From assembly GCF_021284745.1 (NCBI RefSeq), contig NZ_CP089925.1, forward strand, positions 2,603,001 through 2,667,000: 64,000 bases of DNA. Reading direction: 5' to 3'. The notes under the pieces are model-generated. The model was not told where the DNA came from, searched no databases, and was given only the letters and a program-made list of their open reading frames with translations. The DNA comes from Lysobacter sp. KIS68-7 (GTDB lineage Bacteria > Pseudomonadota > Gammaproteobacteria > Xanthomonadales > Xanthomonadaceae). The position numbers and the translations under genes are program-made. Shown piece by piece: positions 27,620 through 36,884 of this stretch; the stretch's first letter is position 1; every line of letters begins with the position of its first letter.

Positions 27620-29041
27620 ATGCGCCTCACCCACTGGATCGACGGCGAATCGCGCGACGCATCGAGCGGCCGCTGGCTCGATGTGCACGACCCCGCCACC
27701 GCGCAACCTTACGCGCAAGTCGCCGCCGGCGACGCGCGCGACGTGGACGCCGCCATCGCCGCGGCGCAACGCGCCTTCCCCGCCTGGTCATCGCTGCCCA
27801 ACAGCGAACGCGCGCGCTGGATGGAACGCCTGGCCGATGCGCTCGAAGCGCGCCTGGATGATTTCGCGAAGGCCGAAGCGCGCGACGGCGGCAAGCCGCT
27901 GAAGCTCGCGCGCGACATCGAAATTCCGCGCGCCGTCAGCAACCTCCGTTTCTTCGCGCACGCCGCCACGCAATTCGCCAGCGAATCGCACCACGGCCAG
28001 GCCGGCCTCAACTACACCCTGCGCCAGGCGCTCGGCGTCGTCGGCACCATCTCGCCGTGGAATCTGCCGCTGTACCTGTTCACCTGGAAGATCGCGCCCG
28101 CGCTCGCGGCCGGCAACACGGTGGTCGCCAAGCCATCGGAGATCACGCCGGCCTCGGCGGCGATGCTCGGGGAACTCGCGGCGGAGATCGGATTCCCGAA
28201 GGGCGTGCTGAACATCGTGCACGGCCTCGGGCCTGACGTGGGCGAGCCGCTCGTCATCGATGCGCGCACCAAGGCCATCTCGTTCACGGGCAGCACCGCG
28301 GTGGGCAAGCGCATCGCCACGCTCGCCGCACCCTTGCTGAAGAAGGTGTCGCTCGAACTCGGTGGCAAGAACCCGACGATCGTCTTCGCCGACAGCGATT
28401 GGGAACGCAACCTCGACACCATCGTGCGCTCGGCCTTCCAGAACAGCGGCCAGATCTGCCTGTGCGGTTCGCGCCTGCTCATCGAACGCCGCATCTACGC
28501 CGAGTTCCGCGACGCCTTCGTCGAACGCGCCACCGCGCTGAAGATCGGCGACCCGATGGAAGCCGACGTCGACTTGGGCCCGCTCGTCTCGCAGGCCCAC
28601 TTCGACAAAGTCGTCGGCGCCATCGAACGCGCGAAGCAGGAAGGCGGGCAAGTGCGTTGCGGCGGACAGGCCTTGCAGCGCCCGGGCTGGTTCGTCGCGC
28701 CGACCGTGATCGACGGACTCGGCCCCGATTGCGCGACCAACCGCGACGAAATCTTCGGCCCGGTGGCGACGCTGCAGTCCTTCGAAGACGACGACGACGC
28801 CCTGCACCGCGCGAACGCCGGCGATTACGGTCTCGCAGCCTCGGTGTGGACGCGCGACCTCGCGCGCGCGCACCGCTTCGCAGCGCAGCTGCATTGCGGC
28901 ATCGTCTGGATCAACACCTGGCTGATGCGCGACCTGCGCACGCCGTTCGGCGGCATGGGTCAGTCGGGCCTGGGCCGCGAAGGCGGGCTCGAGGCGATGC
29001 GCTTCTTCACCGAACCCCGCAACGTAGGAATCGCACTATGA
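27620..29041 (+). CDS. Aldehyde dehydrogenase, probable 2-aminomuconate 6-semialdehyde dehydrogenase
   Basis: The protein has 473 residues. Catalytic residues are N148 (SPWNLP), E246 (LELGGK) and C280 (NSGQIC), with an NAD-binding FTGSTAVGK (222-230). The family length and its position in a row with a RidA-type deaminase and 3-hydroxyanthranilate dioxygenase point to oxidation of 2-aminomuconate semialdehyde to 2-aminomuconate in tryptophan breakdown (compare NbaE/AmnC). A hydroxymuconic semialdehyde role is the alternative. Its stop overlaps the carbonic anhydrase ATG (ATGA). Confidence 0.9.
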   Translation: MRLTHWIDGESRDASSGRWLDVHDPATAQPYAQVAAGDARDVDAAIAAAQRAFPAWSSLPNSERARWMERLADALEARLDDFAKAEARDGGKPLKLARDIEIPRAVSNLRFFAHAATQFASESHHGQAGLNYTLRQALGVVGTISPWNLPLYLFTWKIAPALAAGNTVVAKPSEITPASAAMLGELAAEIGFPKGVLNIVHGLGPDVGEPLVIDARTKAISFTGSTAVGKRIATLAAPLLKKVSLELGGKNPTIVFADSDWERNLDTIVRSAFQNSGQICLCGSRLLIERRIYAEFRDAFVERATALKIGDPMEADVDLGPLVSQAHFDKVVGAIERAKQEGGQVRCGGQALQRPGWFVAPTVIDGLGPDCATNRDEIFGPVATLQSFEDDDDALHRANAGDYGLAASVWTRDLARAHRFAAQLHCGIVWINTWLMRDLRTPFGGMGQSGLGREGGLEAMRFFTEPRNVGIAL

Positions 29042-29703
29042 GCCGTCGCCTGGACGACCTGTTGCGGAACAACAAGGAGTGGGCCGAACAGGTCCGCCGC
29101 GAAGACCCGACCTTCTTCAAGCGCCTGTCCGCGCAGCAGTCGCCGAAGTACCTGTGGATCGGCTGCTCGGATTCGCGCGTGCCCGCCAACCAGATCATGC
29201 GGCTGGATCCGGGCGAGGTGTTCGTCCACCGCAACATCGCCAACGTCGTGGTGCACGCGGACCTCAACTGCCTGTCGGTGATCCAGTTCGCGGTCGATTT
29301 GCTGAAAGTCGAACACATCCTGGTCACCGGCCACTACGGCTGCAGCGGCGTGCATGCAAGCATGACCGGCGCGCGCGTGGGCCTGGCCGACAACTGGCTG
29401 CGGCACGTCGGCGATGTCGCGATGAAGCACGCGGCGCTGCTGGAAGAAGTCGAGCTCGAAAGCCTGCGCCATGCGCGCCTGTGCGAACTCAACGTGATCG
29501 AACAGGTCGTCAACGTCTGCCAAACCACCATCGTGCAGGACGCCTGGGCGCGCGGGCAGAACCTGACCGTGCACGGCTGGTGCTACTCGCTGCTCGATGG
29601 CCGCGTGAACGACCTCGACATGGGCGTGGCCGCACCCGACGAACTCCAGGCGGCGTACGAGAACGCCATCGCCCGCACCCGCATTTCGAAGGCCCGCGCA
29701 TGA
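29038..29703 (+). CDS. Beta-class carbonic anhydrase
   Basis: The protein has 221 residues. Zinc ligands are C43 (IGCSDSR), H99 and C102 (GHYGCSG), with the catalytic dyad D45-R47. It hydrates CO2 to bicarbonate in the cytoplasm. It is unusual in being wedged by ATGA overlaps between the aldehyde dehydrogenase and the deaminase gene of a catabolic operon, so it should be co-translated with them. A plausible reason is CO2 handling after decarboxylation in the kynurenine pathway; that is inference. Confidence 0.95.
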   Translation: MSRRLDDLLRNNKEWAEQVRREDPTFFKRLSAQQSPKYLWIGCSDSRVPANQIMRLDPGEVFVHRNIANVVVHADLNCLSVIQFAVDLLKVEHILVTGHYGCSGVHASMTGARVGLADNWLRHVGDVAMKHAALLEEVELESLRHARLCELNVIEQVVNVCQTTIVQDAWARGQNLTVHGWCYSLLDGRVNDLDMGVAAPDELQAAYENAIARTRISKARA

Positions 29704-30128
29704 GCGATGTGATCCAGGCGTCGTCCGCACCCAAGCCCGTCGGCGTGTATCCGCATGCGCGCCGCGTCGGTGACCTGCTGTTCCTCTCCGGCATCGGCCC
29801 GCGCGATCCCGCAACGAATGCAATCGCCGGCAACGAATATTTCGCCGATGGCCGCGTGCGCAAGTACGACGTCCAGGCGCAGGCGCGCGCCGTGTTCGCC
29901 AATGTGCGCACCGTGCTGGAAGCCAGCGGTGCGCAGTGGGAAGACCTGGTCGACGTGACCGTCTACCTCACCGACATGGCCCGCGACTTCAAGGCCTACA
30001 ACGCCGTGTGGGCCGAACATTTCTCGGATCCCGCGACCGCGCCGTGCCGCACCACGCTGGGCATCACCGCGCTGCCGACGCCGATCGCCATCGAACTCAA
30101 GTGCGTGGCCGCACTGCGCAAGGGCTGA
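29700..30128 (+). CDS. RidA/YjgF-family protein, probable 2-aminomuconate deaminase
   Basis: The protein has 142 residues. The ATG at 29700 overlaps the carbonic anhydrase stop. Family features are [19 protein letters not shown], the substrate Arg in PCRTTLG and IAIELKCVA. RidA proteins hydrolyse enamines and imines. In the 2-nitrobenzoate/3-hydroxyanthranilate pathway a member (NbaF-type) deaminates 2-aminomuconate to 4-oxalocrotonate. The neighbouring dioxygenase (four bases downstream) and ALDH support that role. A general RidA role is the alternative. Confidence 0.88.
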   Translation: MSDVIQASSAPKPVGVYPHARRVGDLLFLSGIGPRDPATNAIAGNEYFADGRVRKYDVQAQARAVFANVRTVLEASGAQWEDLVDVTVYLTDMARDFKAYNAVWAEHFSDPATAPCRTTLGITALPTPIAIELKCVAALRKG

Positions 30129-30132
30129 CCCC

Positions 30133-30663
30133 ATGCTTCCGAACCCCCTCGACCTGCAGGCCTGGATCGAAGAGCACCGCCATCTGTTGAAGCCGCCCGT
30201 CGGCAACAAGTGCGTGTACGACGGCGATTTCATCGTGATGGTCGTGGGCGGCCCGAACGCACGCACCGACTACCACTGGGACGAAGGCGCCGAGTGGTTC
30301 TACCAGCTCGAAGGCGAAATGATCCTGCGCATCCAGGAAGACGGCGCGGTGCGCGACATCCCGATCCGCGCCGGCCAGACCTTCCTGCTCCCGCCGCGCG
30401 TGCCGCACTCGCCGCAGCGCATGCCCGATTCGGTCGGCCTGGTCATCGAGCGCAAGCGCCTGCCGCACGAACAGGACGGCCTGCTCTGGTACTGCGAGCA
30501 GTGCAACACCAAGCTGTACGAAGAGTTCTTCACGCTGCAGAACATCGAGCAGGATTTCCCGCCCGTGTTCGATCGCTTCTATTCCTCGCGCGAACACCGC
30601 ACCTGCAAATCCTGCGGGCATCTGAATCCCGCACCCGCCAAGTATGTGATGCCCGATACCTGA
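30133..30663 (+). CDS. nbaC: 3-hydroxyanthranilate 3,4-dioxygenase
   Basis: The protein has 176 residues. Iron ligands are H48, E54 and H92 ([10 protein letters not shown] and PHSPQR). A C-terminal rubredoxin-like iron site has C121-E-Q-C124 and C158-K-S-C161, as in bacterial and fungal members. It opens the ring of 3-hydroxyanthranilate to 2-amino-3-carboxymuconate semialdehyde (ACMS). The enzyme for the next step, ACMS decarboxylase, is not beside it. It is the fourth gene of a tightly packed run. Confidence 0.95.
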   Translation: MLPNPLDLQAWIEEHRHLLKPPVGNKCVYDGDFIVMVVGGPNARTDYHWDEGAEWFYQLEGEMILRIQEDGAVRDIPIRAGQTFLLPPRVPHSPQRMPDSVGLVIERKRLPHEQDGLLWYCEQCNTKLYEEFFTLQNIEQDFPPVFDRFYSSREHRTCKSCGHLNPAPAKYVMPDT

Positions 30664-30676
30664 TCGGAGAGTCGCC

Positions 30677-31567
30677 ATGCCCGCAGGCCAGTCCGTCCAG
30701 ACCACGCGACGCGGCGAATTCCGGCGGATCATGCGCGCGCTCGAAAACAAACCCGCGCTGCGCGCGCGCACGCCGGTGGTGTTCTGCGAAGGCGATTCCT
30801 GGTTCTCCACGCCGCTGGCGATGAACCTGCTCGACTGGCTGGTGTTCCCCACGCCGCAGGAAGAAGCGCGCGGCGTGCCGATCGTGGGCCAAGGCGGCCT
30901 GTTCTTCCGCGCCGAGCACAGCGGCGACCTGGCGCTGGACATCTTCAAGCCGCGCAACTTCAACGACCTGATGCGCTGGTATGGCGGCTTCGACTTCGAC
31001 ATCGCCCTGCTCAGCGCGGGCGGCAACGATTTCGTCGGCACGTTCCTGGAGAAGACCTTCGCGCGCCTCGGCCCGATGACGCCGCAGGCTGCGTTCGACG
31101 TGGTGCGTACGAAGACCACGCGCTATGCCGACGTGCGCAACGCTTACGCGTCCGGGCTCGCCCGCATGCTTGCGGTGCGTCCGAACACGCCGATCATCGG
31201 GCACACCTATGCGTATCCCTTGCGCATGGGCGTGGCCGCGGAACTCACGCTCGCCAACATCGGCGCCATCGCATTGATGAAGGACGACATCGGCCCGTGG
31301 ATCGGACCGCCGATGAAGCACGTGTTGCCGACCGTCGCGGAGCAACGCCAGTTCGCCAGGCTGCTGATCGATGGCTTCGTCGAACTGGTGCTGGAACCGC
31401 TCGCGCGCGACCCGCGTTTCGCGGGCCGCTACCGCTTCATCGACCTGCGCACGCAGGCGCCGAACGTAAGCGACTGGTTCGACGAAATGCATCCGACCGG
31501 CGAGACCTTCCATCGCCTGTCGAAACCCTTCGCGGCGGAGATCGCGGCCGCCGCGCCGGGCGCCTGA
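30677..31567 (+). CDS. SGNH/GDSL-type hydrolase
   Basis: The protein has 296 residues. Block I is C-E-G-D-S41-W (nucleophile S41), block III is GGN117D, and block V is D269-E-M-H272-P, so the Ser-His-Asp set is complete. No signal peptide is seen, so it is cytoplasmic. It follows nbaC by 13 bp with GGAGAG upstream, and is probably the last gene of the run. Possible substrates are esters or lactones. A link to the kynurenine genes (for example hydrolysis of an N-acyl or ester side product) is only suggested by position. Confidence 0.8.
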   Translation: MPAGQSVQTTRRGEFRRIMRALENKPALRARTPVVFCEGDSWFSTPLAMNLLDWLVFPTPQEEARGVPIVGQGGLFFRAEHSGDLALDIFKPRNFNDLMRWYGGFDFDIALLSAGGNDFVGTFLEKTFARLGPMTPQAAFDVVRTKTTRYADVRNAYASGLARMLAVRPNTPIIGHTYAYPLRMGVAAELTLANIGAIALMKDDIGPWIGPPMKHVLPTVAEQRQFARLLIDGFVELVLEPLARDPRFAGRYRFIDLRTQAPNVSDWFDEMHPTGETFHRLSKPFAAEIAAAAPGA

Positions 31568-31574
31568 TCGGGGA

Positions 31575-32459
31575 TCAGGCGTAGGTTTCGGCCATCGCGG
31601 GCGGACGCGGTTGGCCGCAGACATCGCGCCAGAAGAAGTACATCACGCCGGTCGTCAGCGGATACATCACCAGCAGCAACGCGACGTACACCGGAATGAC
31701 CAGGACCAGCGCCCAGGCGCTCTGGGCGACCAGGGTGGCGAGCGTCCCCACGATCGCCACCAGGATCCCGAACACGATGCCGATGACGAGAGCCAGCACG
31801 ATGCCCGCCAGCATGAGCACGACGAGCGGCACGACGTTTTTGATGGTGCCGGCCGCGCCGTCGCGAATGCCCTCCAGGGGACCGCGCCCTGCGATGGCGA
31901 CCTGTGCGTAACCGAGGGTGTGCACGCCCATCCAGAACAGGGCGAAGGCAAAGAGCATCAGGAACATCGGCCAGAAGTGCGTCGGCATGGCGAGCCGACC
32001 AGCGGCCTGCGGATTCGTGGCCACCGTCGCGTACGACTCGAAGATTCCAGGACCGAAACCCACGACGATCACAGCGACGACGGCGACGGTCAGCAGGGCC
32101 ATCAGGAGGAGGGAAAACCCGATCAACGGCAGCGCCAAGCCTTGGCGATAGGGCCCGAAGACGTCGGATGCCCGTGCCGGCTCACCGCGCTCGATGCGAT
32201 CGACCATTTGCAGGTAGCCGCCCATCAACGGCGCGAGTGCGATGCCGGCCAGGAGCGACAGGGCAAGCGTGCCCCAGAACACCGGCATGGAATTCGGGTA
32301 GGCCAGGCGCAGCGGCAACGAGACGCACGTCGGCACGAGCGAGAGCAGGAACACGATGAGGCCCGCCCCGATCAGCGTCTTGGGCCGCTTGCCAAGCAGT
32401 TGGAACGAATTCTTCAGCCATGAAATGCCCGCAAACGGTGCGGCAGTGCGCGTCGTCAT
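31575..32459 (-). CDS. BPSS1780-like polytopic membrane protein
   Basis: The protein has 294 residues. The start at 32459 gives a cytoplasmic lead (ISWLKNSFQLLGKRPKTLIGAG) of the type seen in BPSS1780/DUF2189-like proteins. About six membrane helices follow, in paired Gly- and Ala-rich segments (LIVFLLSLVPTCVSL, LALSLLAGIALAPLMGGYL, FSLLLMALLTVAVVAVIVVG and so on). Function unknown. It is convergent with the SGNH gene (8 bp) and lies downstream of cysA, 74 bp away. Confidence 0.75.
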   Translation of the reverse strand: MTTRTAAPFAGISWLKNSFQLLGKRPKTLIGAGLIVFLLSLVPTCVSLPLRLAYPNSMPVFWGTLALSLLAGIALAPLMGGYLQMVDRIERGEPARASDVFGPYRQGLALPLIGFSLLLMALLTVAVVAVIVVGFGPGIFESYATVATNPQAAGRLAMPTHFWPMFLMLFAFALFWMGVHTLGYAQVAIAGRGPLEGIRDGAAGTIKNVVPLVVLMLAGIVLALVIGIVFGILVAIVGTLATLVAQSAWALVLVIPVYVALLLVMYPLTTGVMYFFWRDVCGQPRPPAMAETYA

Positions 32460-32533
32460 GTAGTCCCCAGTCGATCGATGGAATCCCCGAACGCGATTCA
32501 GCCACGGCGAGGGTCCACGAGGCAAGCGCCGCG

Positions 32534-33583
32534 TCAGGCGTCCGCGTCGGGGTAGAGCGATGCCTCCAACGGCCGCACATGCACCCTGTCGCCGACCCGC
32601 GGGAGTTCGGACGCCTCGTCCAGGTCCATCTCCAGCGTGCGCGCCTGCCCTGCGCACTCCAGTTCGGCGGTGATGCGATCGGCGCGTCGGAAGAAATCCA
32701 CGACACGCGCTTCGAAGCCTTCGCCCTCGCCCACCAGTTCCAGGTCGTGCGGCCGCGTCATCAACACGGCAGGCCCTTCGAAGTCGCCGCTTTCGACGGG
32801 CAGTCCGCCTGCATCGCCCTCGAGGAAGAAACGCCCATCCCGCACGCGTCCTTCCAACCGGTTCGCACGCCCGATGAACTCGAACACGAACGGCGACGAA
32901 GGCGCGCGATGGATCTCCTCGACCGTGGCCACTTGCTCGATGCGCCCTTCGCGCATGACGACGACGCGATCGGCCAGCTCCAGCGCCTCCTCCTGGTCGT
33001 GCGTGACGAACACCGTCGTCTGCCCGGTCTGCTCGTGCAGGCGCCGCAACCAGCGACGCAACTCCACGCGCACCTTCGCATCCAGCGCACCAAAGGGCTC
33101 GTCGAGCAGCAGAACGCTCGGATGGATCGCCAAGGCACGCGCCAGCGCCACGCGCTGCTTCTGGCCGCCGGACAACTGGTCGGGATAGCGCGTGCCGAGC
33201 TCGGGCAACTGGATCAGCGTCAGCAACTCTTCAACGCGCTTGTTGATCTCCGCGCGCGGCGGCCGATGGCGACGCGGCCGGCTGCGCAGGCCGAAGGCGA
33301 TGTTCTCCGCCACCGTCATGTGCCGGAACAACGCGTACTGTTGGAACACGAAGCCGACGTTGCGCTCGCGCAGGCGCATCTCGGTGGCATCCGTGTCGCC
33401 GAAGTGCAGCGTGCCCGCATCCGGATGCAGCAGGCCCGCGATCACGCGCAGCAAGGTGGTCTTGCCCGATCCGGAAGGCCCGAGCAGCGCGACGAGTTCG
33501 CCCGATGCGATGTGCAGGTCGACGTCGTCCAGCGCCGCCACGCCGGGGTAATGCTTGGTGATGCCGTGCAGGTGCAGGTCCAT
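32534..33583 (-). CDS. cysA: Sulfate/thiosulfate ABC transporter ATPase
   Basis: The protein has 349 residues. Walker A is GPSGSGKTT (35-43), with the Q-loop in FVFQQYALF, signature LSGGQKQR and Walker B VLLLDEPFGALD. The C-terminal TOBE-type extension (about 240-349) is usual for CysA. It powers sulfate uptake with CysT/CysW and a periplasmic binding protein. It is the last gene of the operon, six bases after cysW. Confidence 0.96.
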   Translation of the reverse strand: MDLHLHGITKHYPGVAALDDVDLHIASGELVALLGPSGSGKTTLLRVIAGLLHPDAGTLHFGDTDATEMRLRERNVGFVFQQYALFRHMTVAENIAFGLRSRPRRHRPPRAEINKRVEELLTLIQLPELGTRYPDQLSGGQKQRVALARALAIHPSVLLLDEPFGALDAKVRVELRRWLRRLHEQTGQTTVFVTHDQEEALELADRVVVMREGRIEQVATVEEIHRAPSSPFVFEFIGRANRLEGRVRDGRFFLEGDAGGLPVESGDFEGPAVLMTRPHDLELVGEGEGFEARVVDFFRRADRITAELECAGQARTLEMDLDEASELPRVGDRVHVRPLEASLYPDADA

Positions 33584-33589
33584 GCGCGC

Positions 33590-34432
33590 TCAGTGTCTCC
33601 GGTGGGCGCGTGCGAGCGCATCGCCATGCCGCGCCTCCAGCCAGAAGCGCACGACCAGCGTGACCAGCGCAAGCGCGGCCAGCAGCGAGGCCACCGCGAA
33701 CGCCGCGGTCGCATGGAATTCGTTGTAGAGGATCTCGATGTGCAGCGGCAGCGTGTTGGTCAGGCCGCGGATGTGGCCCGACACCACCGACACCGCACCG
33801 AACTCGCCCATCGCGCGCGCGCCGCACAGCAATACGCCGTACAACAGCGCCCACTTGATGTTGGGCAGCGTGACGCGGCGGAACACATGCCAGGCGCCCG
33901 CGCCCAGCGAACGCGCGGCCAGCTCCTCTTCCGCGCCCTGCTGTTCCATCAACGGGATCAGCTCGCGCGCGACGAAGGGAAAGGTGATGAACAAGGTCGC
34001 CAACACGATCGCGGGCGGCGCGAACAGCACCTGCACGTTGTAGCGCGCCAGCAGATCGGCGAACCACCCTTCCCGCCCGAACAGCAACACCAGGCACAGG
34101 CCCGCCACCACCGGCGACACCGCGAACGGCAGATCGATCAGCGCCAGCAACACCTGCTTGCCGCGGAACTCGAAGCGCGTGACCGCCCACGCCGTCGCCA
34201 TCCCGAAGAACGCGTTCAAGGGAATCACGATGGCTGCCGTCACCAGCGTCAGCCTGAGCGCGGCGCGTGCATCCGGCTCCACCAGCGCGGCGAACCACAC
34301 GCCCACGCCTTCGCGAAACGCGGCGCCCAGCACCATCGCCAGCGGCATGACGAGCAGGAAGGCGACGACCAGCATCGCGAGTGCGATCAAGGTCCAGTGC
34401 ACCCAGCGCGGCGCTTGCAAGGGATCACGCAT
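33590..34432 (-). CDS. cysW: Sulfate ABC transporter permease CysW
   Basis: The protein has 280 residues with about six membrane helices and the permease EAA-type loop (EELAARSLGAGAWHVFRRVTLP, bounded at about 165-186). The ATG at 34432 is used; a GTG one codon earlier is possible. The GAVSVVSGHIRG and VASLLAALALVT blocks are of CysW type. It overlaps cysT by eight bases, so the permease pair is translationally coupled. Confidence 0.95.
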   Translation of the reverse strand: MRDPLQAPRWVHWTLIALAMLVVAFLLVMPLAMVLGAAFREGVGVWFAALVEPDARAALRLTLVTAAIVIPLNAFFGMATAWAVTRFEFRGKQVLLALIDLPFAVSPVVAGLCLVLLFGREGWFADLLARYNVQVLFAPPAIVLATLFITFPFVARELIPLMEQQGAEEELAARSLGAGAWHVFRRVTLPNIKWALLYGVLLCGARAMGEFGAVSVVSGHIRGLTNTLPLHIEILYNEFHATAAFAVASLLAALALVTLVVRFWLEARHGDALARAHRRH

Positions 34433-35279
34433 CACGGCGCTTCCTGGCGAACAGACGCGGGATCAAGGTGTTGATCGCCAGCAGGCAGAGGAACGACGTG
34501 GCGAGCAACAGCGCCGCGATCGCCACCGCGCCGTCGTAGTCGTACTCCTCCAGGCGGATGATGATCAGCAGCGGCGCGATCTCCGTCTTGAACGGCAGGT
34601 TGCCGGCGATGAAGATCACCGAACCGTATTCGCCCACCGCACGCGCGAACGCCAATGAAAAACTGGTGAGCAGCGCAGGTGCGAGTTCCGGCAGCACGAC
34701 GCGGCGGAAGGTCGTGAAGCGGCTGGCGCCGAGCGACATCGCCGCTTCTTCCTGGTCGCGCCCCAGCGTTTCGAGCACCGGTTGTAGCGTGCGCACCGCG
34801 AACGGAAGTCCGACGAAGATCAGCGCGATCACGATGCCCGGCGTGGCATAGGCGATTTTCACGCCGAAGGGCTCGAACACGCGCCCCACCCAACCGTTCT
34901 GCGCATAGATCGCCGTCAGCGCGATGCCCGCCACGGCCGTGGGCAATGCAAACGGCAGGTCGACCAGCGCGTCCATCAGCCGCCGCCCGGGGAATCGATA
35001 GCGCACGATCACCCACGCGACCAACGCGCCTGCGATCGATGCGATCACCGCCGCAATCGAAGACGCGCCGAAACTCAACGCCAGCGACGCCCGCACGCGC
35101 GGATCGTGCAACACGTGCAGCCACCCTGCCGTCCCGAGCCCCGCCGAGCGCACGACCAGCGCGGCGAGCGGCAACAGCACGATGAGCCCGAGCCAGGCCA
35201 TCCCCAGCCCGAGGCTCAGCCCGAAACCGGGCAGCGGATTGCGCATCCGCCGCCGCAGGTCGGTCGCGATCGTCGACAT
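34425..35279 (-). CDS. cysT: Sulfate ABC transporter permease CysT
   Basis: The protein has 284 residues. The ATG at 35279 overlaps the stop of the binding-protein gene (TGATG). A TTG one codon upstream is not needed. Features are about six helices, the EAA loop (QEEAAMSLGASRFTTFRRV) and the family segment GSVIFIAGNLPFKTEI. It pairs with CysW as the membrane channel. Confidence 0.95.
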   Translation of the reverse strand: MSTIATDLRRRMRNPLPGFGLSLGLGMAWLGLIVLLPLAALVVRSAGLGTAGWLHVLHDPRVRASLALSFGASSIAAVIASIAGALVAWVIVRYRFPGRRLMDALVDLPFALPTAVAGIALTAIYAQNGWVGRVFEPFGVKIAYATPGIVIALIFVGLPFAVRTLQPVLETLGRDQEEAAMSLGASRFTTFRRVVLPELAPALLTSFSLAFARAVGEYGSVIFIAGNLPFKTEIAPLLIIIRLEEYDYDGAVAIAALLLATSFLCLLAINTLIPRLFARKRRDA

Positions 35280-36301
35280 CAACCCCCCGGTCGATAGATG
35301 CGATCGAAGAAGCCGCCGTCTTCGAAGTGCGTCTTCTGCGCCTTCGCCCAGCCGCCGAACGCGCTGTCAATCGTCACCATCGGCACCTTCGGAAACTGCG
35401 CAAGCAGCGCCGCCGGCACCTGCGCCGGTTCGGACGGCCGGAAGTGATGTTTGGCGACGATCTGCTGGCCCTGCGGCGAATACAGGAAGCGCAGATAGGC
35501 TTCGGCCTGCTTGCGCGTGCCGTGCGCATCGACGTTCTTGTCGACCCACGCCACCGGGGGCTCGGCCTTGATGCTGATCGACGGCACGACGATTTCGAAC
35601 TTGCCGCGCGACTGCGGATCGGCCTGCGCCAGCAGCGCTTCGTTCTCCCACGCAATCAGCACGTCGCCGATGCCGCGTTCGACGAAGGTGGTCGTCGCAC
35701 CGCGCGCACCCGTGTCGAGCACGGGCACGTTGGCGAACAGCTGCTTCATGTAGCCGAGCACCTTGTTGCCGTCGCGGTACTGGCGCGAGGCCCATGTCCA
35801 GGCGGCGAGGTAATTCCAGCGCGCGCCGCCGGAGGTCTTCGGATTCGGCGTGATCACCGCGACGCCCGGGCGCACCAGGTCGTTCCAGTCCTTGATCCGC
35901 TTCGGATTGCCCTTGCGCACCAGGAACACGATGGTCGACGTATACGGCGCGCTGTTGTGCGGCAGGCGTGTCTGCCAGTTCGCCGGCAGCAGCTTCGCCT
36001 TGTTCGCGATCTGGTCGATGTCGGCCGACAACGCGAGCGTCACCACGTCGGCGCCGAGGCCATCGATCACCGCGCGCGCCTGCTTGCCGGAGCCACCGTG
36101 CGAGCTGCGGATCTCCAGGGTTTCCCCCGTCTGCTGCCGCCATTGCGCGATGAACGCGGCGTTGACGTCTTCGTACAACTCGCGCGTGGGGTCGTAGGAC
36201 ACGTTGAGCAGCGGCGGTGTCTTCGCCGAAGCGACACCGGCCAGCATGCCGACGGCGAGCGTCGCGCAGAACGCGAGCGACAACGGGAGCGAACGGAGCA
36301 T
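35279..36301 (-). CDS. Periplasmic sulfate-binding protein (Sbp/CysP)
   Basis: The protein has 340 residues. The ATG at 36301 is preceded by GGAAGGA. The signal peptide is cleaved after GVASA (residue 26). Sulfate-site blocks are [42 protein letters not shown] and the C-terminal [10 protein letters not shown]. It delivers sulfate, possibly also thiosulfate, to CysTWA. Sbp and CysP cannot be separated by eye, so no symbol is given. It lies 77 bp after the Rrf2 gene on the same strand and is probably cotranscribed with it. Confidence 0.93.
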   Translation of the reverse strand: MLRSLPLSLAFCATLAVGMLAGVASAKTPPLLNVSYDPTRELYEDVNAAFIAQWRQQTGETLEIRSSHGGSGKQARAVIDGLGADVVTLALSADIDQIANKAKLLPANWQTRLPHNSAPYTSTIVFLVRKGNPKRIKDWNDLVRPGVAVITPNPKTSGGARWNYLAAWTWASRQYRDGNKVLGYMKQLFANVPVLDTGARGATTTFVERGIGDVLIAWENEALLAQADPQSRGKFEIVVPSISIKAEPPVAWVDKNVDAHGTRKQAEAYLRFLYSPQGQQIVAKHHFRPSEPAQVPAALLAQFPKVPMVTIDSAFGGWAKAQKTHFEDGGFFDRIYRPGG

Positions 36302-36378
36302 CGGATTCCTTCCAGCAGGCGCACGGTCGGGCAGGCTCGTCTGCGGGATGTTCGCTGGACGTGATGGCGAGGCGACGG

Positions 36379-36822
36379 TCATGCGGAAACTCCGGGGCCT
36401 TGGGGGGACTGTGTCCGGTCCTGCAATGCCTGCAACGTGCAGGTATCCAGCACGGAGGCGAGCGCTTCGCGCGCTTCGCGCATGAGGCCGCGCACCGCGC
36501 AGCGCTCGGGATCGATGCAGTCGGCGCACGGCGCGTACGCGGTGACGCTCGCGCATCGCACGGGGGCCAACGGACCGTCGATGGCGCGGATCAGATCGCC
36601 GACGAGGATCTGGTCGGCCGGCTTGGCGAGTGCATGGCCACCGGCCTTGCCGCGTGCGCTTTGCACGAAACCGGCGCGGCGCAGATCGACCAGGATGGCT
36701 TCGAGGAACTTCGGCGGCACGTCTGCCTGCGTGGCGATCGCCCTCGCCTGCAACCACTGCCCACGCGCCGCCGCCAGCGCGCACATCGCCCGGAGTCCGT
36801 ACCTGGCCTTGTTGGTGAGCAT
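36379..36822 (-). CDS. Rrf2-family regulator of the sulfate operon
   Basis: The protein has 147 residues. The winged-helix start ([19 protein letters not shown]) and recognition segment ([21 protein letters not shown], at 34-54) are typical. The cysteines C90, C99, C102 and C108 ([19 protein letters not shown], 90-108) resemble the cluster-binding loop of IscR/RirA-type proteins, so it may sense Fe-S or sulfur status. It is upstream of cysP/sbp-cysTWA on the same strand. A palindrome at its own start codon (36822-36844) suggests autorepression. Confidence 0.9.
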   Translation of the reverse strand: MLTNKARYGLRAMCALAAARGQWLQARAIATQADVPPKFLEAILVDLRRAGFVQSARGKAGGHALAKPADQILVGDLIRAIDGPLAPVRCASVTAYAPCADCIDPERCAVRGLMREAREALASVLDTCTLQALQDRTQSPQGPGVSA

Positions 36823-36859
36823 TTCCTATATCAATGATAGGAAATAAAACCGCTGTCAA
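36822..36859 (-). promoter_or_regulatory. Rrf2 operator palindrome and promoter
   Basis: The 23-bp palindrome is TTTCCTAT, seven bases, ATAGGAAA (36822-36844), perfect in both arms, and it abuts the ATG (36820-36822). On the minus strand a perfect -35 TTGACA lies at 36854-36859. The palindrome then covers the expected -10 region (best fit ATTGAT). Transcription would begin at or within a few bases of the ATG, so the mRNA may be leaderless. Binding by the encoded Rrf2 protein is inferred. Confidence 0.7.
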
Positions 36860-36884
36860 TCCCGAGGCGATGGACGGCGCCTCC

